Below, one piece after another: positions 47,401 through 57,572 of a stretch of DNA of 64,000 bases; the first letter of the stretch is position 1, and each line of letters starts with the position of its first letter. The DNA is taken from assembly GCA_037951165.1 (NCBI GenBank), contig JBBDHG010000003.1, positions 11,134,001-11,198,000 on the forward strand, read 5' to 3'. This stretch comes from Lophius americanus (Eukaryota; Chordata; Actinopteri; Lophiiformes; Lophiidae). Made by a program: the position numbers and the translations under genes. Under the pieces are notes generated by a model, which was not told where the DNA came from, did no database searches, and worked only from the letters and a program-made list of their open reading frames with translations.

Positions 47401-49760
47401 TTTATATTTGAACAAAAACATTTCTTGCAGCTGAAATTGAAATGATTCATGCCTGTGATCGATATTTTCAAACTAATAATCTCAGGAGGTCGCTTTCAAA
47501 CCAAAGCCAGTATGTTAAACCCTTTAATGTCCTCATATAAATCTTATGTGAGGACATAAATCTTAGGTAGAATTCTTCTTTTTTTTGTAGTTCATATACT
47601 AATTTAATATCCAAGACTCTCTAAATTCAACATACATTAGAGGAAAATGTTTTGTGAAGCAAAAGAAAAAGAGAAAATCAGACTTTCATGGAAAATACTC
47701 CATTTTAATTAGGTTAGCTCCCCACGACTATCTTCTTGGTGGTGCCCCCCACCCCCACCGTTAAAGCTGCTAAAGCTGCCAGTTTGATCTAAATACTAGA
47801 ACCACTTAAAACACTTAAGCAACAGCTTTCTAATCTTGGGATCCTAATTGCGCTGGACATCAGGCTTTGTTTACACCTCTGGAAAATAAGTCAATTTTGG
47901 GAGTTTAGCTGCAGGCCAAGAATGTTCTTCATGCGTAAATGGTATTACAACATTCATTAAAGTTTGTGCACTGCCACAAATTGGCTCAATTTTGAAAGTA
48001 GAGGAATCCACTGAATGTTTCCTTTAGACGTCGCCACAGCAGATCATGTATGTCCATCTCGTCCTGGCCTCTAAATCTTCCTCTGTCACACCAACAAACC
48101 GCAGTTCCTCTCTCACCACATTCACACTCCTCTTTGGTGTGGTAGAGCTGCTCTCACAGCCGTCTTGTAAACATTTCCCTTCACTCCTGCTGCTACTCTT
48201 CTGTCACAGATAACTATTGACTCCTCCACTCACTCCACCCTGCCTGCACTGACTTCTTCACCTCTTATCCACACTCCCCGTTGCTCTGAAATGCTCAAAT
48301 TCCTGCACCTTTCCAACTCTATTCCTTGCATCCGCACTGTTCCGCTTGCCTCCCTTTCATTCACACACGTGTATTCCGTCTTGACCTTCAATCCTCTTCT
48401 CTCCAGCGCATACCACCACCTCTCCAGGTATTCTTCCAACTGCTCGCTGCTCTTACTACAGATTACAATGTCATCCACGAACATCTTAGCCCACAGAGAC
48501 TCCTGCGTGACCTCACCTGTCAACCTGTCCATCACCATAGCAAATAAGAAGGGGCTCACAGCTTATCTTTGGTGCAATCCCACCTCCACCTTAAACCCAT
48601 CTGTCACTCCTACTGCACTCCTCACCGCTGTCATGCTGTGCTCATACATATCATGTACCATTGTAAGATGGTCTGTCACTCAAAACTTCCTCATGCAATT
48701 CCACAATGCCTCCCTCACCACTCTGTCATATGCTTTTTCAGCATATGTCAGGGGAAGGAATTCTGATATTGCATGAGGACGTTTGGAGTGATAGAAGTAT
48801 GCTATAATGGTACATGATTTGTATTAGAGCACTTGTTTTTTTACATTTTAAAAAGAAAAAATGAAGGTCAAAAATATGAGATAACATGGAATAAAACCTG
48901 AACAAACCAGGCCATTAAATTGTGAGGCATCTTGTTTTTTTCTCCTTTGTTTTTTTAATAGTAAGCTTATATCTGAAACCTCTGCTTAATTTTGCATGAA
49001 GATAATTCTACAGTCATTTTGCTGAAGGTACCGTTCCACTGGACCCAAAGTACGATCACCAACCGCACCAATACTGAATAGGAAATATGTTGGAAATAGA
49101 AGCATTTCTCCGATCCACTGTTTTCTACCACAGTGATGAAATATAAATGTAAGTGTGTTCATATTTTCTTTTTGGCACCAATAGAACGCAACCTTTGGTG
49201 AAGCGCACAGCGTTAAAAGAAGCTGCCGGAGGAGCTTTGTTATTGTGAATATTAATGTTCTTTTAAAAAAATGAATACCATATCATTTTGTGTGACAAAG
49301 TTGTAACCTTGTTTATTTCATAATATTTTATTCAGTTTTAGTTTCAGTGTTTTGTACAACCTCTACAACCTATATCACGCACTTTAAAAAACACAATCAA
49401 GCTGTCAGCTGAATAAATAGACTTTTTTCCTTCACAGCTGTTACTGAGCTTTTGAAGCTACACTGAAAAGTATTCTGGCAGTCACAGTTCTGCTTACATT
49501 TATGTTCATTCATTCTTTTTCTATAACTGCTTATCCTGTTCAGGGTCGCAGCGATCCTGGAGCCTACCCCAAACATCAGAAACAACATTTAATGACAAAG
49601 AACCATCAACAGTCATGTTCACACCAACGGGCAAGTTAGAGTTACCAATTCACCCAAATTGCTATTTCTTCAGAGTTTTCACATTTGACCTGTAATATCT
49701 CATGGCATTTTAAATAACATAGCCACATTCTGCAGGAAAAACAGGTGTGACATTTCACTT
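47401..49760. other. Intergenic; RTE fragment only
   Basis: Apart from the RTE remnant near 48.0-48.8 kb and a small stem-loop at 47527-47557, I see no gene. The text from about 49505 (TTCTTTTTCTATAACTGCTTATCC on) resembles a widespread fish repeat end, but it is too short to assign. Confidence 0.45.
48030..48775 (-). mobile_element. RTE-like LINE reverse-transcriptase fragment
   Basis: The minus strand encodes MSPFLFAMVMDRLTGEVTQE, then MFVDDIVICSKSSEQLEEYL (the catalytic box is FVDD, Ala replaced by Val) and LERRGLKVKTEYTCVNE. This is the palm and thumb region of an RTE-type LINE common in fish. Upstream codons near 48.75 kb include TYAEKAYDRV, an expected RT block. Stops interrupt it, and the endonuclease and 3' end are not found. 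The family differs from the Rex3-like piece at 5.1 kb. Confidence 0.75.
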
Positions 49761-49767
49761 ATGAATT

Positions 49768-49935
49768 ACAGACCTCCACTGCTGTCACAGACCTCCACTG
49801 CTGTCACAGACCTCCACTGCTGTCACAGACCTCCACTGCTGTCACAGACCTCCACTGCTGTCACAGACCTCCACTGCTGTCACAGACATCCACTGCTGTC
49901 ACAGACATCCACTGCTGTCACAGACCTCCACTGCT
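49768..49935. repeat. Minisatellite, 19-bp unit, about 9 copies
   Basis: The unit ACAGACCTCCACTGCTGTC starts at 49768, 49787, 49806, 49825, 49844, 49863, 49882, 49901 and 49920. Copies seven and eight carry a C-to-A change (ACAGACATCC); the ninth is partial. A 167-codon frame reads through it only because 19 is not a multiple of three, giving a 19-residue protein period. I do not regard that frame as a gene. Confidence 0.95.
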
Positions 49936-50087
49936 TAACTTTATTTGCATTTGTTTGGATCCAAGTTTGGTTCATTTTTTCACTTCTTTGCAAATCGTCA
50001 CCATCAATGACCCATTCTCGCCCATTAGTGCCTCTACTGGTACAAACAACACACTTTTTCAAGATACTTAGCTATTTTGCAGCGAGT

Positions 50088-50330
50088 AGGCACAGTGGGC
50101 ACCACAATTGCCACACTGCAAAAAGGTTCCATGTTCAAATCACCACTGGCCTTTGGGCCTGTCTGTATGGAGTTTGCATTTTGTCCCTAGTTGAAGGTCT
50201 GGCTTCCACTCACAGTCCAAAAACATGCAACGTAGGTGATTTGGTGACTCATAATTGCCCGTAGGTATGAATTTGAGCGTGGAGGTGGTCTCTGTGTGTC
50301 TGCCCTGCATCTCAAACAATGTCAGCTGGT
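50088..50330 (+). mobile_element. SINE-like repeat, tRNA-derived head
   Basis: The text follows a very common fish SINE: a GGCACAGTGGGCACCAC head, a B-box-like GTTCAAATCACC near 50134, then CTGTATGGAGTTTGCAT, CAGTCCAAAAACATGCA and AATTGCCCGTAGGTATGAAT. It is diverged, and I do not assign a family name. Terminal duplications were not found. Confidence 0.6.
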
Positions 50331-50339
50331 ATTGGTGTG

Positions 50340-52550
50340 TATCAACATAAGACGTTACAGAAAGTGGATGTATGGGTTTTACATCCCTGAGCTCACTGAT
50401 TTCAGAATAATGGCCACTAGTGCGCTTTACCGAACTATTATATGTGACTGCGAGAGTTATCCGTTTCAAAGTCGTCTTTCACCATGGTACAAAAAGTCTG
50501 AAAGCAGGGAAAACTTTCAGTTTGACGTGTCGGCTCCTTCCCGGCAGCCTCCTGGCCAGGGAGCCTGTCTGGTTTCCTGTGGAGGACTGGAGGAAAGCCC
50601 ACGCCCTCTGTCTAAAATGGTAATACGATAGAAGTTGGATCAGAGCCAGGGCAAATCAAACCCACTCTTTGTTTAGAAAATGTCATTATGTCCATAAACA
50701 TCCTCCCACCCATAAACATGTCTAAACTTCAGAGGAGCTTCATGGCGAGGAGATTCTATCTGACAGGCCTACAGGAAGTGGGAGCAGCATTCAGATGCAG
50801 CCTAAAGCCACCTCAAGATCGTTAAGCATGCAAATCAAATGCCGTGTATCTTGAGCCTGTTTGACAATTTCAGTTCATGTGCTTAAATACCAAGAACATG
50901 AATCTCACCTGAGGGTTAGTTTTTCTTTTATTAGATTGCCATTTTTATTCAACTGTTGCTGCTCAAAACGCCTTTCTTCTCTCAACCAGTACAGAGTGGG
51001 ATTCATGGCTGGTGGGAAAGAGGGTGTTCTGGTGAGATAAGATTCTAAAACATATGATTGACGTTACACCAGCCCTCGATTAAAGTTGGAATGTTTCCGT
51101 TTGTTCTGAAACCACATTTTGCCAGTGGTGGTAAAAAAACGTAAAAAAAAATTTGGATTTTTATTTGTCAGGTCATTTCCACCCCCTAATCACTTCAGTC
51201 ATGTCCATCCTTGTACTTAGAAACAGAATTAAACTCCCAAATGTAAGCATCAGTCACAAGGAATGATCCACACTGGTACAACGCTTTCCACATGTCCACC
51301 AGCCTTGACTGGGTTAATCATTTATCAGGAGCTCCCACCAGTTTGACTTAGAGTAGATTGTGTTTGCTGCTCACTTCAGGCTGGAGCTGTGATTCTTTCT
51401 TGTGACCGTTTGTTTTCTCAGCCGACAATGGCTGGAAGTCCCTTCCCACCCAATCTGTGGACTTCTAAGATGGCTCTTCTTTTTCAAAACATTCTAGCCT
51501 TATTTTACTGTTCTTGTTTTCCCAGCTGCATTTTGACCACACAGCAATTGCCTTCAGTTTGTTCGCTGCCACACAGAAAGGCAGGCCTCTTTGCTTTTGT
51601 GCTTTTTCTTTTCTTCACAAATGTGGTTTTGTTGTTTTGTAAAGGTAAAGCTGCTGTTAGAAGGCAGAACCGGGGAATTGCTCTGCTCGGAAATGATCAG
51701 AACAAAGACGTGTTTATGGTACAAATGAAACAACAAGGAAACATCGATACCAATGAACCAAGACATGCTGGGTGAAGATATAAGACATCATGTGGAAAAT
51801 CTTTGATCCCCGTGTTGACAGGAAGAATGAGCGGTGTCGATGTCTGCGATTTTGAGGAGCTTGTCGGCATGGAGTCAGGCTCGGTTGTAGTTCGGGCTGT
51901 CACGTCCAGTCAGCCGGCGCTGACTGGTTTACATAAGCAGCAAGAGAGGGCCGGAGGAAAACTTCAATAAACTGACCCACTTTCTTTTGGATAGTGACGG
52001 GAGAATGAACAAAAAGGAGCGGAACAGAGTTAAGGATGGAGTTATGAGCGGAGAAAATGTTATAAAGCCAAATACTGAAACCTAGATACGAATGGGAATT
52101 GTTGCCCTCGGACATTCTGACCCATTTGTCACTTCTATTATTTATGGAAGGCTGATTCAGTAGCCATCAACTTTCTTCTTGTCCTGAGCCGTTAGAGAAA
52201 ACAGACCTGCATCTTCAACTATCCATACTAACATTGTGTTGTTTACCAAATTGCAGAATAATAATATTTAACAGTGTAATTCTCAAAGATTCTTTATTTT
52301 CATTCCAGGCATGTTGAGCCACTGTAAAGAACAAAATGCTGTTTTCAATTAAATAAATAAACAAGCAATAATAATAAGTAAATAATATAAAGTAAACAAG
52401 GCAGTGCAGTGGAATCAAAGAATTAAACCCCCAAATTTACCCTGAGTAATGAATTAATGATTAAACTACAAAAAGCACTCATAGAGCGCAAATTTCTGTC
52501 AAGGAACAACAGTACCGAAGCGCATTGCATTCCAAACAAAAAAGAAAACC
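50340..52550. other. Intergenic, nothing recognised
   Basis: No exon, domain or transposon end is recognised on either strand. Open frames in this stretch lack conserved features. Confidence 0.4.
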
Positions 52551-52560
52551 AGACAGCTCA

Positions 52561-53034
52561 TCTCTGAATTACGAGAAAAGGATCTCATAATTACGAGATA
52601 CGGGTCTCATAATTACGAGATCCGTATCTCGTAATTACGAGAAAAAGGAAGATATGTGTGTTGTTTGCCCGTGACCTGTAATGTTTGTCATCTGTAACTG
52701 TATCTGTCCTTTCAGCGGATGCATGACACAGTCGTGTTTGTCCACGTTATGATGTTTCAATAGTGTTTCACACATAGCGCGAACCTGCTCCATTATTATG
52801 CTGGGAAACCTGCTTTTTTGCATCTTGTTAATTATAAACCTGAACAGGCATATCTAATAATATGTAAACTTCTCCGTCGCCACTGTGTGTTCATTTTTCA
52901 CACAGCTGCAAAGATGCGCAGCTTTCCAAAGCAAGGATAAAACGTATACATGTTCCAGCATCCCGGATTGAGAACTGATAAGTATTTTCTCATATTAAGA
53001 GAATTGTGAGACATTTATAAATGTCGAAATGCTG

Positions 53035-53080
<46 letters not shown>

Positions 53081-53430
53081 GTTTTATCCCAATATCGTTC
53101 AGCTGTGCATCAATGAGCATGCGCTATGTGACGCCACAGAAATGTAAACACAGTGGCGGAAGCAATGACAGTCATTCTTCTGGAGCGACAGAGAAGTTTA
53201 TATATCATAAAAATAAGCATCGAAATGCACATCCTGTTCAAGTTTATAGTGAGCAAGCTGCAAAATACAGGTTTTCCAACATAATAAGTGGAGCAAGTTC
53301 ACGCACGGTGGAAAACATTAATGAAATAACGTCCCAAACATACAGCTGGTGAAAGGACAGATAGAGTTACAGATGCGTGATCATAAGAGGGCATGTGCAA
53401 ACAAACAATCATATCCTCCTCATCTCTTCA
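52561..53430. mobile_element. Long-inverted-repeat element, copy B
   Basis: Four 22-bp units on the left (52561-52648) contain a TCTC-TAATTACGAGA core. Then comes a left arm of about 150 bp (52640-52795) whose imperfect reverse complement is 53293-53430 (for example, TCTGTAACTGTATCTGTCC on the left against GGACAGATAGAGTTACAGA on the right). The interior holds an (AT)n run and a segment shared with copy A in nsmce2 intron 1 (CAGTCATTCTTCTGGAGC against CAGTCATTTTTCTGGAGC). No transposase frame is seen. Confidence 0.7.
53041..53074. repeat. (AT)n microsatellite inside copy B
   Basis: Seventeen AT dinucleotides, read directly. Confidence 0.95.
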
Positions 53431-53539
53431 TTACGAGATAAGGCATCTGATGTTTTATTTATTTTTTGCTGAATCTAATGTGCTTCCGTACAACTAAGTT
53501 AGTGAAAATATCATGCAGACATCTCCATTAGTGTTGTTG

Positions 53540-53620
53540 AAAATGAGTTACTGTTAGCCACTAACTCTACCAACAACTCAAACAAACTCTGTGAGTGTCT
53601 CTCAAATACCCTGTAGACGG
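53540..53620. repeat. Dispersed repeat, third copy
   Basis: ATGAGTTACTGTTAGCCACT onward aligns with 15560 and 29092. As at 29 kb, it follows a long-inverted-repeat element and a shared TTTATTT-(T/G)GTGAAT-like spacer. Confidence 0.55.
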
Positions 53621-53864
53621 TGGTCTCATGTGCCCTCCACTTCAGCGTCTTTTTTCAGCTCCACCCCCCCCCAAAAAAAATCAAAGGAATCAAAGGAAAT
53701 AAAGGCAAAAATAGCTACACTGGGACGTCTCTACTGCAAACCGCTTATTACTTTATTTTATTTTAAAAGCGGCAAAACACATGTGGTGGGAAATGCTCCC
53801 CTATTTAAAAAGAAATCCCTCTAATAGTGAATGCAGCACTAGGCTTGGCTCCTCCCCCTGCCAT

Positions 53865-53942
53865 TCCTCCAATCAGGAAAAGGCTATTTAAGCCACAGTT
53901 TCCTGTGTCCTTCCTCTTTCCATGTGCTTTGATCAAAGGAAG
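53865..53942 (+). promoter_or_regulatory. Candidate TATA promoter and first exon of an unknown transcript
   Basis: CCAATCAG (53869-53876) is an NF-Y-type CCAAT box. TATTTAAG (53885-53892) is TATA-like. The palindrome CTTTGATCAAAGG (53928-53940) holds two overlapping TCF/LEF sites, and GGAAG|GTAAGC gives a strong donor at 53943. This is the order expected for a promoter with a short first exon. No coding frame starts here. The motifs are seen; transcription is inferred. Confidence 0.35.
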
Positions 53943-56166
53943 GTAAGCAGCAAGGTAGTCATCACTTACACTCGGTATTATCCAAGAAGGGTAATTAATT
54001 GTCTTATCTTCCCTCTTAGAGCACCTGTCAGCAAGGGAACTATGACATAATGCTGATTAGAGTTTCACCTGCCTGTCTTCCCTGATTGGAACTGCTGCTG
54101 CTTTGCCTAGCGTCACTTTTTGCTGTGCAGTTACTTGCAAATGATTAGTTTTTAATGTCAAGTGGCCGACTATCAGTTTATCTGTTTGTTAGATTTGCCC
54201 CTTCACCAAATGAACTTGCGTTCTTTGTTGGGTATCTGAAGTTATTCAGAACTAGAATCCACATTCTGATCCCTATTTCCTGGAGGTGTGAAATTCCCCA
54301 GGTGGCGTTAATACAGGCATCTAATCCATCTCACAAACAGCACAGGAGTGAAAACATAACCTCCCTGGTGGAGATTTAAAAAAAAGAAAGAAAAGCTAAT
54401 TACATAGTTAGAGTAATATCTCAATTTCTGCCCAGATTTTTTTCTGATCTGCTTCTGTTAACTATTTTACAAATCAATTAGTCGGAGTTGTGCCTTAATG
54501 TCTGGAGGTTAAAGGAATTATGCATAATAGTAGACAATACAATAATAAAAAAATATGCAAATACAAGTCAAACTAGAGAAATGCTGTCGTCGTCCTTGAC
54601 ATCAAGTGTATATCCCCAAAAAGTCCCCAATGTCCTTAGTTGTACAAGCAAACCCCCTGACTGAACCCCTCAAATTAAATGTGGAGTTCTTTCCAGAGTA
54701 TTTCAAGGAAAGAATAAAGCACCCGACCTGAGCAAAATATGAAAATCTGGATGAAATATGTAAGAAACAAGCAGAGGTAACAAGTCCTTCAGTTACTCAG
54801 TGCAAATGCATTTACAGTATTGTTTCATTATTGTTACACGACGATATCTTTGGGTATGAATTTACAAGTTTTTTTTTTAGTAGATAATAAATAAAGCAGA
54901 TGCTGATGGATCCCTCTATTGTATGTCTCTATAAAGACATCCACTCCTTCCAAAATGTGTTTTGCACTGATCAGCTGATCAGGGGGGTATCTGGCTGAAA
55001 ATAATAATTAAAACTTTAAGATAAGAAACGATTATGTGATATCGTACTTTTTTCTTTTCAAATTTCTTCTTTTATTGAGCATTTTATAGTCTTTAATGGA
55101 CATTTTATTATCTTTTAATCTCTCAATTTTCCCCCTGATTTCTCTTGTTGCTTTTAAGTGGAGTCCACTGTTCTATGGTCTGTGTTTCTGCCTGCATATT
55201 GTATTTGGCTTCCGTTGCTCAGTTGTCAAAGCACTTTGTAAACTCTTTTTTTTCTTCATTTTTTTTCTCCTTTTTTAAAGGAGCTATATAAATAAAGTTA
55301 TTATTGTGTATTATACACTTAATCAATCTAAATGGCTAACTATAATGTAAAGCAGTCACGTAATGTAATTAACAATGGATAAAAAGACAAAATGTAAGTA
55401 AACAAAGAAAACAAAACTGATAATAAAATAGTGTCCATATGTATGAACAGGAGATTCACCAGAATGTGTTTGTGTATATATTGGTATAAATATGAATTAT
55501 GTTATAAATGAAAGGGATACATTATTGAAAGAAAGTGACAACCACATCCTTACATCATACAATCTCTGAGTTAGTGTGTTTTACTGATGAAGAGATGGAG
55601 TAATAGTCTTTGAGACAGAACGTGTTCTTCACCGCAGTCACCAACCCCCGAGAGGCTTTTTGTTGTAATTAACAGATTCCGGTGTTATTACTGTCTTCTT
55701 CCCCCTTGCCGCTGAAAGGTAAGCCATAATCAAAGTGGCTTTGCATCCAAAAAAAATCTTAAAACTAAAGAAGAAAACATGCAATCTCAAACCTCACTAC
55801 TTCCCTTCTTACCTTCCTTCCTGTTCTAGAAACTTCCTTTTTTTCCTCATCCTCCCCTGCAGTGGTTTCAGTTGAATCATGATGAGCTTGATTCAGACAT
55901 TTGCATGTCTGCCTTTTCTTTTCTGTGTCTCATTCTTTCACACGAACATCCGATGTGAGATGGCTGGAAGTGTCTCAGAGAAGGGATGTCCCTCCCGAGC
56001 ACATCTAAAAGATGTGGCTGAATAAATAGCACATGACACTTGACCGACTACAGAGCGGGGATCGTTACATGCGTCAGGAATCAACAAGCCGGGCTGTCCT
56101 TCCAGCTGTTTTCTTCCTCAAAGGAAGAGTATGATCTGTTCAATCTTCTTGTTTTCCTTCTTGCAG
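53943..56166. other. Intergenic or intronic, nothing recognised but one repeat piece
   Basis: At 54610-54680 the text (GTGTATATCCCCAAAAAGTCC on) is a copy of the repeat near 63510. The rest is AT-rich and shows no gene. Confidence 0.4.
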
Positions 56167-56274
56167 ACTGATGGAAGATTTACACCCTAGTCCGTCCAGT
56201 AACAGCCAGAAGAGCAGTTAGCTTGCCGGGCTCAGCACAAAGACTGATTCTGTGTCTGAAATCACAAACTCATG
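56167..56274 (+). ncRNA. Possible non-coding exon
   Basis: A pyrimidine tract with TTCCTTCTTGCAG ends at 56166, and a GTACGT donor starts at 56275, bounding 108 bp. The segment has stops in all + frames or no useful frame, so it would be non-coding. It is the best-looking internal exon downstream of the candidate first exon at 53942. This rests on splice signals alone. Confidence 0.25.
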
Positions 56275-56391
56275 GTACGTGGTGCACTACATTTAAGTGT
56301 ACCACATAGTAGTACCCTATGGTACACACATATAGACAGACAAGGAATTCATGCACTATTTGCATAGTGCGTGAATTCTGATGGTGTAGAT

Positions 56392-57572
56392 CAGCGGCCC
56401 TCAATAGGCGGACCACGGCCCGCATCCGAGCTGCCTATCCGCGGACCCTGAGCTGAATGTGTGACAGGTGGGTTTACATGGACTGGCTAATTCCGATTAG
56501 ATTCGGGAAAAGACGTCTAATGGGAAAGAAAATGCTGCAGGTCAACACCCCTTTCTGAGTGGAAAGAACTTTTCCGAATTAGACTTCATTCCTTTGCAAG
56601 GAGGTAGTCAAAATCCTTTCAGAATGTCTTTCCGACAGCCAGTCGCTGCATGGAAACGCTGTATCTGAAAGCTTTCTGTTTGAGTTGTATCTGTTCATGC
56701 CCAGGGTCCTGGCGTACTGTTCCGCTGAGTTTTTTCAGCACCGTAACGCATTTAAAATATGGCAACTTCAAAACAGTACCGGTCTGCATCGGCGAAAGAT
56801 TTATTCATTACAACTTTGAAATATTTTAACATATTTGGACAGTTAGATGGACAAAAAGTCACTTCCGCACACACCCTCCGTCTTTATTATTCTTCTGGGT
56901 GGATGTTGGCGGTCAGCACCCAACTCACCGAAGCATTATCGCAACCTTATGAACGGGAGTGTGGATCGTCTGCGCATGTGTGAAAGCGGTTCCGATTAGG
57001 TGAGTTGATGTATGTAAACACTGGGTCGGAAAAGATCACAAGTCATGTAAACTGGCAACTGACATTGCAATTGGAAAAGGTTTCATTTGAAAGGGAAAGA
57101 AGTTTCCCACGTAATGTAAACCGGTTTGGTCAGCACGTGTAAATGGGCTGTAATCTCCATGCAAACGATGCGCTGATGGGCCGTTACTGGTTCGCTGACA
57201 CAACAACAAAAAGCAACGGAGTGTTCACTCAGAGAGGCGCGGGCGTAGGGTAAGAACAAGACCCGTTTTCTCTCATAAAGCAGTAGTGTTTGAAACAAAA
57301 AATAGTTTTTCATTGCACTTTGATTCCTGAGAGCTCGATATATTTGTTTACCAAAGCATTTTATGGATGGTTTTGTTTTATTTGATTATTTGAATTCATG
57401 TCGAAATGGCATTTTATCTATATTAGTATGTATTTTTTTGTTTTGAAAGAAAAGCATTTTTTGCTTTGAATATAATAGTATTATGGCCTGTGGCTTGATC
57501 GACTATAATAAATGGATTTTTGACTCAAATGTATTTTTGTGAACCACTAAGATTTGTGTTTGAGTACCCCTG
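56392..57572. mobile_element. hAT-like transposon remnant
   Basis: The left end CAGCGGCCCTCAATAGGCGG and the right end (complement CAGGGGTACTCAAACAC) resemble hAT terminal repeats. The flanking octamers GTGTAGAT (56384-56391) and GTATAGAG (57573-57580) agree at six of eight positions, as expected for an old 8-bp target duplication. No transposase is seen, and a second element seems to fill the interior. Confidence 0.5.
56465..57150. mobile_element. Second DNA element nested in the hAT remnant
   Basis: The text between GGTTTACATGGACTGGCTAA (56472) and a region ending CGTGTAAATGGG (57149) is full of CCGATTAG, GGAAAAG and CATGTAAAC motifs in both orientations. The ends are partly complementary (TTTACATG against CATGTAAA-like). 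It looks like a non-autonomous element, but its borders are uncertain. Confidence 0.35.

Noticed and set aside
49761..50264. 167-codon open frame on +
   Set aside because: Its first third is the 19-bp minisatellite read in all phases, and the rest is a SINE-like repeat. No conserved domain.
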